From: CAZLMF01 sp964560565
Lineage (GTDB): Bacteria; Bacillota; Clostridia; Oscillospirales; Ruminococcaceae
Reading direction: 5' to 3'
Assembly (NCBI GenBank): GCA_964560565.1
Contig: CAZLMF010000015.1
Location: forward strand, 1 to 27,345
DNA length: 27,345 nucleotides
Made by a program: the position numbers and the translations under genes. The notes beneath the pieces were generated by a model, which was given only the letters and a program-made list of their open reading frames with translations, was not told the origin of the DNA and searched no databases. Positions 14,599 to 22,202 of the stretch are shown here, in pieces. Numbering within the stretch: the first letter of the stretch is position 1; each line of letters opens with the position of its first letter.

Positions 14599-15234
14599 AT
14601 GCAAAAGGGAATCATCGGTAAAAAAATCGGCATGACGCAGATTTTCGATGAAGCAGGTAACGTAATACCTGTTACTGTTGTTGAAGCAGGTCCTTGCGTG
14701 GTTGTTCAGAAGAAAACCGAGGAGAACGACGGTTACAAGTCCGTTCAGCTCGGATTTGGCGATATTTCGTCAAAGAACGTGAACAAGCCCCGTCAGGGTC
14801 ACTTCAAGAAGGCTGACGTTGCCTTAAAGCGCACACTAAAAGAGTTTAGACTTGATGACACCGATTCAGTCAATGTTGGTGATGTTTTCAAGGCTGACAC
14901 ATTTACCGTTGGAGATATTGTTGATGTTTCCGGCACAAGCAAGGGTAAGGGCTTCCAGGGTACAATTAAGAAAAATAACCAAAGCCGTATTAAGGAAACC
15001 CACGGTTCAGGTCCTACTCACCGCCATGCTGGTTCAATGGGAGCTAACTCCTCCCCCTCAAGAATTTTCAAGGGTAAGAATTTGCCCGGACACATGGGCG
15101 CAGAGAGTGTTACAGTTCAGAACCTAACGGTTGTGAAGGTTGATGTTGAAAATAATCTAATTGCTATTAAGGGTGCTGTTCCCGGTCCTAACGGCGGGAC
15201 AGTTTGCATCATTGACAGCGTTAAGAAGGCGTAA
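14599..15234 (+). CDS. rplC: 50S ribosomal protein L3
   Basis: Early-assembly 23S rRNA-binding protein whose extended loop approaches the peptidyl-transferase centre. It is 211 residues, the usual length. MQKGIIGKKIGMTQIFDEAG at the N-terminus, GTSKGKGFQGTIKK in the middle, and the loop segment GANSSPSRIFKGKNLPGHMG identify it. The glutamine in KGFQG is at the position methylated by PrmB in E. coli. ATG 14599 follows AGGAGGAATAAATT. A hairpin-rich gap precedes it. Confidence 0.97.
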   Translation: MQKGIIGKKIGMTQIFDEAGNVIPVTVVEAGPCVVVQKKTEENDGYKSVQLGFGDISSKNVNKPRQGHFKKADVALKRTLKEFRLDDTDSVNVGDVFKADTFTVGDIVDVSGTSKGKGFQGTIKKNNQSRIKETHGSGPTHRHAGSMGANSSPSRIFKGKNLPGHMGAESVTVQNLTVVKVDVENNLIAIKGAVPGPNGGTVCIIDSVKKA

Positions 15235-15248
15235 GGGAGGTAATATAA

Positions 15249-15872
15249 ATGCCAAAGGTTACAGTATATGATATGACCGGCAAGCAGGTTTCCGACCTTG
15301 AGCTATCCGACGGTATATTCGGTATTAAGCCTAATAAAGTTGTTATGCACGCTATGGTTGTCAACTACCTTGCAAATCAGAGACAGGGCACACAGTCTAC
15401 TCTTACTCGCACAGAGGTAAAAGGAGGAGGCCGCAAGCCTTGGAGACAAAAGGGCACAGGTCATGCAAGACAGGGCTCAACTCGCGCGCCACAATGGCGT
15501 CACGGTGGAATTGCTCTTGGTCCGAAGCCTAGAGATTATAGCTACTCATTAAATAAGAAGGTTCGCAGGCTTGCACTTAAGTCCGCACTTTCAAGCAAGG
15601 TTTTGGAGAACAACATCATTGTTGTTGACAATATTGTATTTGATGAGTGCAAAACAAAGAGCTTTATGAAGATGCTTGAAGCTCTTAAGGTTGAGGGTAA
15701 GGCACTTGTTGTTATACCAGATGTTGATAAGAATGTTATCAAGTCAGCAGGGAATATCCCAGGCATTAAGACCGCACAAGTGAACACACTTAATGTTTAC
15801 GATATACTCAACCACGATACTTTTATCGTAGTTACCGATGCGGTTAAGCTCATTGAGGAGGTGTATGCGTAA
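15249..15872 (+). CDS. rplD: 50S ribosomal protein L4
   Basis: Binds 23S rRNA domain I, and its basic loop reaches the narrow part of the exit tunnel. The loop is visible as GGGRKPWRQKGTGHARQGS near residues 57-75, where macrolide-resistance changes fall in other species. It is 207 residues. In E. coli L4 is also the autogenous repressor of the S10 operon, so it is a first candidate ligand for the leader before rpsJ. Its stop TAA shares one base with the rplW ATG, indicating coupling. Confidence 0.97.
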   Translation: MPKVTVYDMTGKQVSDLELSDGIFGIKPNKVVMHAMVVNYLANQRQGTQSTLTRTEVKGGGRKPWRQKGTGHARQGSTRAPQWRHGGIALGPKPRDYSYSLNKKVRRLALKSALSSKVLENNIIVVDNIVFDECKTKSFMKMLEALKVEGKALVVIPDVDKNVIKSAGNIPGIKTAQVNTLNVYDILNHDTFIVVTDAVKLIEEVYA

Positions 15873-16168
15873 TGGAAAGAATACCACAGAACATTATTCT
15901 TAGCCCAGTCGTTACTGAGCGCTCAATGGAGGGTATGCAGCAACGCAAGTACACCTTCAAGGTTGCTAAGGACGCAAACAAGATAGAGATCGCAAAAGCA
16001 ACAGAAGCTCTTTTTGGAGTAGAAGTTGCAAAGGTTCATACAATGAACTGCAAAGGTCGCTTCCGTAGACAGGGACGTAGCTCTGGCTACACATCCGATT
16101 GGAAGAAGGCAATTGTTACACTAAAGGAAGGCTCGAAGACTATCGAGTTCTTCGAGGGAATGATTTAG
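15872..16168 (+). CDS. rplW: 50S ribosomal protein L23
   Basis: Sits at the tunnel exit and is the docking point for trigger factor and the signal recognition particle. The 98-residue protein begins with the family segment ILSPVVTERSMEGMQQRKYT and ends KTIEFFEGMI; the basic loop has GRFRRQGRSSGYTSDWKKA. The start codon overlaps the rplD stop as TAATG, and the ribosome site GAGGAGGTG lies inside rplD. A 41-base gap leads to the rplB start. Confidence 0.96.
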   Translation: MERIPQNIILSPVVTERSMEGMQQRKYTFKVAKDANKIEIAKATEALFGVEVAKVHTMNCKGRFRRQGRSSGYTSDWKKAIVTLKEGSKTIEFFEGMI

Positions 16169-16209
16169 TACATTCCCCTTTGATTTTAACGTAAGGAGTG
16201 AAACCCAAA

Positions 16210-17043
16210 ATGGCTATAAAAATCTATAAGCCCACTACTCCCGGTAGACGTGGAATGAGCGTCACCGATTACAGCGGGCTGTCAAAAGTAGCTCCTGAGA
16301 AAAGCCTTCTTTTACCTATGAAGAAAAGCTCAGGACGCAACAGCTACGGAAGAATTACTGTTCGCCATCACGGCGGCGGTTCCAGAAGGAAGTTCCGTAT
16401 TATTGACTTTAAGCGCAATAAGCTTGGTATGGATGCAAAAGTTCTCACACTGGAATATGATCCTAACCGCTCCGGTTTTATAGCGCTTGTTGAGTACGAG
16501 GATTCCGAGAAGAGATACATCCTTGCACCTCACGGTCTAAAGGTTGGAGATACAGTAAGAGCCGGTGCAGATGCTGATATTTTCCCAGGTAACGCATTGG
16601 CACTTGCAAATATCCCTGTGGGTACATTTATCCATAATATCGAGCTTCACCCCGGCAAGGGCGCACAGTTTGTTCGCTCCGCTGGAAACCTAGCTCAGCT
16701 AATGGCTAAAGAGGGCGATCATGCCCTTGTAAGACTGCCTTCAAGCGAGCTTCGTAGAGTGCCGATTAACTGCATGGCTACCATTGGCCAAGTAAGCAAT
16801 ATCGACCATGAGAATGTAAAGCTCGGTAAGGCAGGTCGTACACGCAATATGGGCATACGTCCCTCAGTACGTGGTTCAGCGATGAACCCGAATGACCACC
16901 CACACGGTGGTGGTGAGGGCAAGGCGCCTATTGGACGTCCAAGTCCTGTTACACCTTGGGGCAAGCCTACTATGGGCTACAAGACCAGAAACAAGCACAA
17001 GGCAAGTGATAAATTTATAGTAAAGCGCAGAGGCGTTAAGTAA
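16210..17043 (+). CDS. rplB: 50S ribosomal protein L2
   Basis: Largest rRNA-binding protein of the large subunit, needed for subunit joining and peptidyl-transferase function. From ATG 16210 it is 277 residues. Signature segments are HHGGGSRRKFRIIDFKR, GKGAQFVRSAGN and the conserved C-terminal PNDHPHGGGEGKAPIGRP with its essential histidine. An in-frame GTG at 16198 lies within the ribosome site AAGGAGTG; the family N-terminus MAIKIYKPTTPGRRGM fixes the ATG. The product is otherwise ordinary. Confidence 0.97.
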   Translation: MAIKIYKPTTPGRRGMSVTDYSGLSKVAPEKSLLLPMKKSSGRNSYGRITVRHHGGGSRRKFRIIDFKRNKLGMDAKVLTLEYDPNRSGFIALVEYEDSEKRYILAPHGLKVGDTVRAGADADIFPGNALALANIPVGTFIHNIELHPGKGAQFVRSAGNLAQLMAKEGDHALVRLPSSELRRVPINCMATIGQVSNIDHENVKLGKAGRTRNMGIRPSVRGSAMNPNDHPHGGGEGKAPIGRPSPVTPWGKPTMGYKTRNKHKASDKFIVKRRGVK

Positions 17044-17059
17044 GAAAGGAGCATAAACA

Positions 17060-17341
17060 ATGGGAAGAAGCATTAAAAAAGGACCATATGTACAAGAAGT
17101 GCTCCTCAAAAGAGTTGTGGCAATGAACGAAGCAAGCGAAAAAAAGGTGCTAAAGACCTGGAGCAGATCAAGCACTATATTCCCTGATTTCGTAGGTCAC
17201 ACCTTTGCGGTGCATGATGGTAGGAAGCACGTGCCTGTATATGTAACTGAAGATATGGTTGGTCACAAGCTTGGGGAGTTTGCTCCTACAAGAACTTTTC
17301 GTGGCCACGCAGGCAGTAAGACCTCAAATAATAAGAACTAG
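17060..17341 (+). CDS. rpsS: 30S ribosomal protein S19
   Basis: Head protein at the A-site side of the small subunit, in complex with S13. The 93-residue protein starts MGRSIKKGPYVQEVLLKRV and contains TWSRSSTIFPDFVGHTFAVH in its usual place (here K-T-W before S-R-S) and HKLGEFAPTRTFRGHAG at the end. ATG 17060 follows AAGAAAGGAGC. Ordinary in length and position between rplB and rplV. Confidence 0.97.
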   Translation: MGRSIKKGPYVQEVLLKRVVAMNEASEKKVLKTWSRSSTIFPDFVGHTFAVHDGRKHVPVYVTEDMVGHKLGEFAPTRTFRGHAGSKTSNNKN

Positions 17342-17352
17342 GAGGAGAAACG

Positions 17353-17688
17353 ATGGAAGCAAGAGCGCAACTTAATGACTTGCGTATTTCACCTCGTAAG
17401 GTGAAGATAGTACTTGACTTAATCAGGAATAAGCCATATGAGCTTGCCATGGCAACAGTTAAGCATACATCAAAATCAGCGTGCGAGCCCCTTGAAAAGC
17501 TCCTCGTGTCTGCTGCTGCTAATGCAGAGAATAACCATATGATGGACAAAAATCGTTTGTACGTATCTGAGTGCTTTGTTACACCAGGTATCACAATGAA
17601 ACGAATCAGACCAAAGGATCACGGTAGAGCACATCGCATCTTGAAGAGAACTTCTAAGGTAACATTGGTTCTCAAGGAAGCAGAATAA
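17353..17688 (+). CDS. rplV: 50S ribosomal protein L22
   Basis: Binds all 23S domains, with a beta-hairpin lining the exit tunnel opposite L4. It is 111 residues. ISPRKVKIVLDLIRNKPYEL near the N-terminus and the hairpin segment MKRIRPKDHGRAHRILKRTS identify it. ATG 17353 follows AGGAGGAGAAACG, eleven bases after the rpsS stop. No insertion in the tunnel hairpin is evident. Confidence 0.97.
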   Translation: MEARAQLNDLRISPRKVKIVLDLIRNKPYELAMATVKHTSKSACEPLEKLLVSAAANAENNHMMDKNRLYVSECFVTPGITMKRIRPKDHGRAHRILKRTSKVTLVLKEAE

Positions 17689-17700
17689 CGGAGGTAAGCT

Positions 17701-18408
17701 ATGGGACAAAAGGTTAATCCACATGGACTCAGGGTTGGAGTTATCAAAGACTGGGATTCCCACTGGTTTTCCAGCAAGAGCACCTTCGGCGACACGCTTG
17801 TTGAGGACTTTAAGATTAGAGAGTTCATTAAAAAGCAGTTGTATGCCGCAGGAGTTCCTAAGATTGAAATAGAGCGCACTGCAGAGAAGCTTAGAGTATC
17901 AATTCACTGTGCTAAGCCCGGTATTGCTATCGGACGTAACGGCTCAGAAATTGATAAGCTTCGCACAAAGCTAGAGAGCATGGTTGGCAGAGCTGTCCAC
18001 CTTAACATTGTTGAGGTTCGTTCACCTGACCTAAATCCGCAGCTTGTTGCTGAGAGCATTGCTTCACAGCTAGAGCGCAGAATTTCATTCAGACGTGCTA
18101 TGAAAATGTCAATTGCAAGAGCTATGAAGCTCGGCGCAAGGGGTATTAAGGTTCGTTGCGCAGGCCGTCTAGGCGGTGCTGAGATTGCACGTTCAGAAAC
18201 ATATCATGAGGGCACAATTCCACTACAGACAATTCGCGCAGATATCGAATATGGCACAGCCGAGGCACACACGACCTATGGTCGCGTTGGTGTTAAGGTA
18301 TGGATATACAAGGGTGAGGTTCTAAAGGGAGAGGTTTCACAGTCAAGACCACCTCGTAGGCCTCGTAGGGAAGGAGGAAACAGGCATGTTGCTGCCAAAG
18401 AGAGTTAA
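17701..18408 (+). CDS. rpsC: 30S ribosomal protein S3
   Basis: Forms part of the mRNA entry pore with S4 and S5. The 235-residue protein begins MGQKVNPHGLRVGVIKDWDS and has a type II KH domain with the GIAIGRNGSEIDKL loop near residues 79-92, then the C-terminal domain with IKVRCAGRLGGAEIARSE. The tail is basic (PPRRPRREGGNRHVAAKES). Its last 23 bases overlap the start of rplP in another frame, and the tail codons also supply the rplP ribosome site, so the overlap is real and typical of this operon. Confidence 0.97.
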   Translation: MGQKVNPHGLRVGVIKDWDSHWFSSKSTFGDTLVEDFKIREFIKKQLYAAGVPKIEIERTAEKLRVSIHCAKPGIAIGRNGSEIDKLRTKLESMVGRAVHLNIVEVRSPDLNPQLVAESIASQLERRISFRRAMKMSIARAMKLGARGIKVRCAGRLGGAEIARSETYHEGTIPLQTIRADIEYGTAEAHTTYGRVGVKVWIYKGEVLKGEVSQSRPPRRPRREGGNRHVAAKES

Positions 18409-18811
18409 GTATCGTCGCGTTCACAGAGGACGTATGACCGGTAAAGCTACCCGCGGTAACACTATTACCTACGGTGAGTACGGATTACAGGCAATGGAGC
18501 CTGCTTGGGTCAAGTCCAATCAGCTTGAGGCTGCCCGTATCGCAATGACACGTTATATTAAGCGTGGCGGTCAGGTTTGGATAAAGGTATTCCCTGATAA
18601 GCCTGTTACACAAAAGCCTGCTGAGACTCGAATGGGTTCAGGTAAGGGTAGCCCGGAGTACTGGGTTGCAGTTGTTAAACCTGGAAGAGTCATGTTTGAA
18701 ATCGCAGGTGTAGATGAAGAAACCGCAAAAGAGGCAATGCGTCTTGCTATGCATAAGCTGCCCATCAAATGCAAGTTCATTAAAAAGGAAACGGATGGTG
18801 AGCAAGAATGA
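18386..18811 (+). CDS. rplP: 50S ribosomal protein L16
   Basis: Contacts the A-site tRNA elbow region and is needed late in 50S assembly. It is 141 residues. The N-terminus MLLPKRVKYRRVHRGRMTGK is almost invariant in the family and confirms ATG 18386 within the end of rpsC; AAGGAGG at 18371-18377 is the ribosome site. MGSGKGSPEYWVAVVKPGR in the middle holds the conserved loop, whose arginine is hydroxylated in some bacteria. The stop overlaps rpmC as ATGA. Confidence 0.97.
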   Translation: MLLPKRVKYRRVHRGRMTGKATRGNTITYGEYGLQAMEPAWVKSNQLEAARIAMTRYIKRGGQVWIKVFPDKPVTQKPAETRMGSGKGSPEYWVAVVKPGRVMFEIAGVDEETAKEAMRLAMHKLPIKCKFIKKETDGEQE

Positions 18812-19023
18812 AAAGAGCAGATAGAATGAAGCAGTTCCTCGACATGACTCCAGTTGAGCTAAATGAGGAGCTATCAAACCTAAAAGCCGAGCTTTTCAAC
18901 CTACGTTTTCAACTTGCTGTTAATCAGCTTGAGAATCCGTTGCGCGTTAGAGTAGTTAAGAAGGATATCGCTCGCATTAAGACAGTAATCCGCGAGCGCG
19001 AGCTTTCTGGCGGCGCGAAGTAG
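18808..19023 (+). CDS. rpmC: 50S ribosomal protein L29
   Basis: Small helical-hairpin protein near the tunnel exit, next to L23. It is 71 residues with the family pattern MTPVELNEELSNLKAELFNL and NPLRVRVVKKDIARIKTVI. The N-terminal MKRADRMKQF is a few residues longer than the commonest MKA-type start, but ATG 18808 is coupled to the rplP stop by four bases, and the next in-frame ATG (18826) has no ribosome site. Confidence 0.95.
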   Translation: MKRADRMKQFLDMTPVELNEELSNLKAELFNLRFQLAVNQLENPLRVRVVKKDIARIKTVIRERELSGGAK

Positions 19024-19050
19024 TCAGTAATTGAAAAGGAGGATTAAGCT

Positions 19051-19317
19051 GTGAACAATTCTAGCGAGAGAAGCTTGCGCAAGACAAGAATAGGTAAGGT
19101 TGTAAGCGATAAGATGGAGAAGACCATCGTTGTTGCAATTGAGGATAGTGTTCGTCATCCTCTATACAAGAAAATCATTAAGCGCACTATTAAGCTTAAG
19201 GCACATGATGAGAACAATGAGTGCGCTATAGGCGACCGTGTTGAAATTATGGAAACACGTCCGCTTTCTAAGGATAAGAGATGGCGTCTAGTTCAAGTCA
19301 TTGAAAAGGCTAAGTAA
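19051..19317 (+). CDS. rpsQ: 30S ribosomal protein S17
   Basis: OB-fold protein that binds the 5' domain of 16S rRNA early in assembly. The 88-residue protein has KTRIGKVVSDKMEKTIVVAI and HPLYKKIIKRTIKLKAHDE, followed by GDRVEIMETRPLSKDKRWRL, all at family positions. The start is GTG 19051, seven bases after AAAGGAGGATT. Normal length and place after rpmC. Confidence 0.96.
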   Translation: MNNSSERSLRKTRIGKVVSDKMEKTIVVAIEDSVRHPLYKKIIKRTIKLKAHDENNECAIGDRVEIMETRPLSKDKRWRLVQVIEKAK

Positions 19318-19340
19318 GAATTTGAGAGGAGGTTATTGCT

Positions 19341-19709
19341 GTGGTACAGATGCAAACCTACCTTAAGGTCGCTGATAACACCGGCGCTAAGGAGATAATG
19401 TGCATTCGCGTTCTAGGCGGTACACGCAGGAGATACGCGGGTGTGGGCGACGTTATAGTTGCTTCAGTTAAAAAAGCAACGCCCGGCAGCGTGGTGAAAA
19501 AGGGCGAAGTAATAAGGGCAGTCGTTGTTCGTACAGCAAGTAGCATTCGTCGTGATGACGGGACATATATCCGCTTCGATGAGAATGCTGCTGTTATAAT
19601 TAAAGAAGATAAAAATCCAAGGGGAACAAGAATTTTTGGCCCAGTGGCTAGAGAGCTTCGCGAAAGAGAATATTTGAAGATTCTATCGCTTGCTCCGGAA
19701 GTGCTTTGA
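19341..19709 (+). CDS. rplN: 50S ribosomal protein L14
   Basis: Forms intersubunit bridges with 16S rRNA and is the binding site of the silencing factor RsfS in other bacteria. It is 122 residues. MVQMQTYLKVADNTGAKEIM at the start, RRDDGTYIRFDENAAVII and RGTRIFGPVARELRE identify it. The start is GTG 19341 after AGAGGAGGTTATTGCT; the in-frame ATG 19350 would lose the conserved first residues. A hairpin follows its stop directly. Confidence 0.96.
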   Translation: MVQMQTYLKVADNTGAKEIMCIRVLGGTRRRYAGVGDVIVASVKKATPGSVVKKGEVIRAVVVRTASSIRRDDGTYIRFDENAAVIIKEDKNPRGTRIFGPVARELREREYLKILSLAPEVL

Positions 19710-19733
19710 TTTGAAAGCGTTGAGCTTTTCAAA
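19710..19733 (+). other. Hairpin in the rplN-rplX gap
   Basis: TTTGAA 19710-19715 pairs with TTCAAA 19728-19733, and AGC 19716-19718 with GCT 19724-19726 (one bulged T) around GTTGA. It begins at the base after the rplN stop and has no U-run. It may mark an mRNA processing or translational-control site; no evidence beyond pairing. Confidence 0.4.
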
Positions 19734-19765
19734 TCCAACCCTTTATGAAAGGAATGAAATCGTTC

Positions 19766-20083
19766 GTGAATACACTTCATGTAAAAACCGGTGACACGGT
19801 TGTTGTTCTATCAGGCACCAGCAAAGGCAAGAAGGGCAAAGTGCTTGAGATTAGCCCCAAAGAGCGCAAAGTGATCGTCGAGGGCTGCAACATAGTAAAA
19901 AAGCACGTCAAGCCAAGGAAAATGGGCCAGCAGGGCGGTATAATAAGTGCGGAAGCACCTTTCTACTCCTGCAAGGTCATGGCGGTTTGTCCTAAATGCG
20001 ACAAGCCAACAAGACTAGGTCATAAAATTCTGGATGACGGTAAAAAAACTCGTGCTTGCAAGCATTGCAACGCAGAATATTAA
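19766..20083 (+). CDS. rplX: 50S ribosomal protein L24 with C-terminal four-cysteine motif
   Basis: KOW-domain protein that initiates 50S assembly by binding the 5' end of 23S rRNA. From GTG 19766 it has 105 residues and the family start MNTLHVKTGDTVVVLSGTSK. The frame is open from ATG 19745 and has another ATG at 19754, but the only ribosome-like site, AAAGGA at 19748-19753, overlaps or abuts these codons and is usable for the GTG (12-base gap, rather long). The C-terminal third has Cys75, Cys78, Cys98 and Cys101 as CPKC and CKHC, a zinc-ribbon pattern lacking from E. coli L24. The start is the less certain part of this call. Confidence 0.93.
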   Translation: MNTLHVKTGDTVVVLSGTSKGKKGKVLEISPKERKVIVEGCNIVKKHVKPRKMGQQGGIISAEAPFYSCKVMAVCPKCDKPTRLGHKILDDGKKTRACKHCNAEY

Positions 20084-20099
20084 GTGGAGGAGGATATAC

Positions 20100-20651
20100 A
20101 TGGCTAGATTAAAAGAGCTATATATAAAAGATGTAGCACCGACTCTTATGAAGAAGTTCGGCTACAAAAGCGTCATGCAGATTCCAAAGCTTGATAAGGT
20201 TGTAATCAACGTTGGCTGCGGCGAGGCTCGTGACAACTCAAAGATAATTGATGCTATAATAGCTGATTTGTCTAAGATCACAGGGCAGCGTCCGATAATT
20301 TGCAAAGCCAAGAAATCCGTTGCAAACTTTAAGCTAAGAGAAGGCATGAGCATTGGAGTTAAGGTTACGCTTAGAAGCGAGCAGATGTATGAATTTGTTG
20401 ACAGATTCTTCAATGTTGCGCTACCACGCGTCCGTGACTTCAGGGGAATTAACCCCAACTCCTTTGACGGAAGAGGTAACTACTCCGTAGGTCTGAAGGA
20501 GCAACTCATTTTCCCAGAAATTGAGTATGATAAAATCGATACCGTCAGAGGTATGGATATAAACATTATAACAACCGCTAAGAGTGACGAGGAAGCAAGA
20601 GAAATGCTCTCACTTATGGGCGCACCGTTTAACAAGCAGGAGGGTAAATAA
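20100..20651 (+). CDS. rplE: 50S ribosomal protein L5
   Basis: Binds 5S rRNA and contacts the P-site tRNA. From ATG 20100 it is 183 residues, starting MARLKELYIKDVAPTLMKKF. Family segments are KLDKVVINVGCGEARD, the conserved FLDR-type loop here as FVDRFFNVALPRVRDFRG, and NYSVGLKEQLIFPEIEYD. The frame extends upstream into rplX to 20034, but GGAGGAGG just ahead of 20100 and the family length set the start. The stop overlaps the rpsN ATG by one base. In E. coli, S8 represses the spc operon at the rplE start; no matching structure was established here. Confidence 0.96.
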   Translation: MARLKELYIKDVAPTLMKKFGYKSVMQIPKLDKVVINVGCGEARDNSKIIDAIIADLSKITGQRPIICKAKKSVANFKLREGMSIGVKVTLRSEQMYEFVDRFFNVALPRVRDFRGINPNSFDGRGNYSVGLKEQLIFPEIEYDKIDTVRGMDINIITTAKSDEEAREMLSLMGAPFNKQEGK

Positions 20652-20836
20652 TGGCTAAGAAATCATTAGTTAATAAACAGCAAGCTACGCCAAAGTATTC
20701 TACCCGTGCATACAATAGGTGCAAGCTTTGCGGAAGACCACACGCATATTTGCGCAAGTACGGCATTTGCCGCATTTGCTTTAGAGAACTTGCTCACAAG
20801 GGACAGATTCCCGGCGTGAGAAAGGCTAGCTGGTAA
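20651..20836 (+). CDS. rpsN: 30S ribosomal protein S14, zinc-binding type Z
   Basis: Head protein near S3 and S10. The 61-residue length is that of the short zinc form (zinc-free forms run to about 90-100 residues), and the four ligands are present: Cys24 and Cys27 in CKLCGR, Cys40 and Cys43 in CRICF. The end, GQIPGVRKASW, is standard. It is coupled to rplE by a one-base overlap. No zinc-independent paralogue is in the window. The N-terminus MAKKSLVNKQQATPKYSTRA is typical. Confidence 0.97.
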   Translation: MAKKSLVNKQQATPKYSTRAYNRCKLCGRPHAYLRKYGICRICFRELAHKGQIPGVRKASW

Positions 20837-20852
20837 GAAGGAGGTAATATAA

Positions 20853-21251
20853 ATGCAAATCACAGATTCAATCGCAGATCTGCTGACGCGAATTCGCAAC
20901 GCAAACTCCGCGAAGCATCCAACGGTTGATATACCTGCTTCTAGGGTTAAGAAGGCCATCGTTCAAATTCTCGTCGATGAAGGCTATGTAAAAGGCTATC
21001 AGATGATCGAGGATACAAAGCAGGGAATTATCAGAGTCACCTTGAAGTACGGTGAAAACCGCTCGCAGGTTATTACCGGTCTTCGCAGGGTATCTAAGCC
21101 CGGTCTTCGCATATACTCAAGCTGTGAGGATATGCCTAAGGTAATAAAGGGGCTTGGTGTGGCTGTTGTTTCTACATCCAAGGGGATAATGACCGATAAA
21201 AAGGCAAGACAAGAGAATGTTGGCGGCGAAGTGCTTGCATTCATTTGGTAA
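20853..21251 (+). CDS. rpsH: 30S ribosomal protein S8
   Basis: Central-domain 16S rRNA binder and, in E. coli, the repressor of the spc operon. It is 132 residues. ITDSIADLLTRIRNANSAKH at the start and STSKGIMTDKKARQENVGGE near the end are family signatures, the last being the rRNA-binding segment. ATG 20853 follows AAGAAGGAGGTAATATAA. The protein ends VLAFIW, the usual tail. Confidence 0.97.
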   Translation: MQITDSIADLLTRIRNANSAKHPTVDIPASRVKKAIVQILVDEGYVKGYQMIEDTKQGIIRVTLKYGENRSQVITGLRRVSKPGLRIYSSCEDMPKVIKGLGVAVVSTSKGIMTDKKARQENVGGEVLAFIW

Positions 21252-21263
21252 GGAGGAAAGGCA

Positions 21264-21812
21264 ATGTCAAGAATAGGCAGGAGCCCAATTGCCGTTCCAG
21301 CAGGCGTTGAGGTAAAAATCGACGGCAGCCAAGTGACGGTTAAGGGGCCAAAAGGTACTCTTAAGAAGACTTTTCATAAGAGCATGACTATTAAGCAGGA
21401 TGGCGCGGAGCTTTTTGTTACACGTCCATCTGATGAGCAAGAGCATCGCTCACTGCACGGTCTTTCACGCACTCTACTTGTAAACATGGTAGAGGGTGTT
21501 ACAAATGGCTTTAGCAAGAACCTTGAGGTTTCTGGCGTAGGCTATCGTGTAGTTAAGCAGGGTAATACAATCGTAATGAACCTTGGATATTCACATCAAG
21601 TGATTATGTCCGAGAATGAGGATATCAAGCTTGATGTTCCTTCAGCAAACAAGATTGTAGTATCAGGAATTGATAAGCAGAAGGTTGGTCAGTATGCTTC
21701 TGAGGTACGCGGAAAGCGTCCGCCTGAGCCTTATAAGGGCAAGGGAATAAAATATGCAGGAGAGGTCATTATCCGTAAGGAAGGCAAGGCGGGTAAGGGC
21801 ACTAAGAAGTAA
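21264..21812 (+). CDS. rplF: 50S ribosomal protein L6
   Basis: Two-domain protein near the factor-binding site of the large subunit. It is 182 residues. MSRIGRSPIAVPAGVEVKID begins domain 1, HRSLHGLSRTLLVNMVEGVT lies at the join, and the C-terminal signature GKRPPEPYKGKGIKYAGEVI is complete. ATG 21264 follows AAGGAGGAAAGGCA. Of normal length, in the usual rpsH-rplF-rplR order. Confidence 0.97.
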   Translation: MSRIGRSPIAVPAGVEVKIDGSQVTVKGPKGTLKKTFHKSMTIKQDGAELFVTRPSDEQEHRSLHGLSRTLLVNMVEGVTNGFSKNLEVSGVGYRVVKQGNTIVMNLGYSHQVIMSENEDIKLDVPSANKIVVSGIDKQKVGQYASEVRGKRPPEPYKGKGIKYAGEVIIRKEGKAGKGTKK

Positions 21813-21825
21813 GGAGTGAGTATAC

Positions 21826-22185
21826 ATGGTAAAGAAGCCTGATAGTAATAAGGCAAGACTAAAGAGGCACAAGAGAGTTCGTGCTAAGATATCCGGAACT
21901 GCCCAGTGTCCACGCCTTGACGTATTTCGCTCCACTAAGCATATCTATGCGCAGCTAATTGACGATGTAGCAGGGGTTACCCTAGCATCTGCATCCTCTA
22001 TGGATAAGGATTTCGAAGGTAACGGTGGCAATATCGAAAGCGCACGCAAGGTAGGCGAGCTTATTGCAGAAAAAGCTAAGGCTAAGGGAATAAGCAAAGT
22101 CGTTTTTGACCGTGGCGGGTATATTTATCACGGTCGCGTTAAGGAGCTAGCACAGGGCGCTCGTTCGGGCGGACTTGAGTTCTAA
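21826..22185 (+). CDS. rplR: 50S ribosomal protein L18
   Basis: Binds 5S rRNA together with L5 and forms part of the central protuberance. It is 119 residues with a basic N-terminal tail (RLKRHKRVRAKISGTAQCPR), then LDVFRSTKHIYAQLIDDVAG and the C-terminal VVFDRGGYIYHGRVKELAQG. ATG 21826 follows AAGGAGTGAGTATAC. The product ends SGGLEF, the standard terminus. Confidence 0.97.
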   Translation: MVKKPDSNKARLKRHKRVRAKISGTAQCPRLDVFRSTKHIYAQLIDDVAGVTLASASSMDKDFEGNGGNIESARKVGELIAEKAKAKGISKVVFDRGGYIYHGRVKELAQGARSGGLEF

Positions 22186-22202
22186 TTGAGGAGGGAATAT
22201 TT

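Noticed and set aside
16198..16209. Upstream GTG start of L2
   Set aside because: It falls inside AAGGAGTG, the ribosome site, and would add residues absent from the family.
20034..20099. Upstream start of L5 inside rplX
   Set aside because: No ribosome site there; GGAGGAGG precedes ATG 20100, which gives the standard L5 N-terminus.
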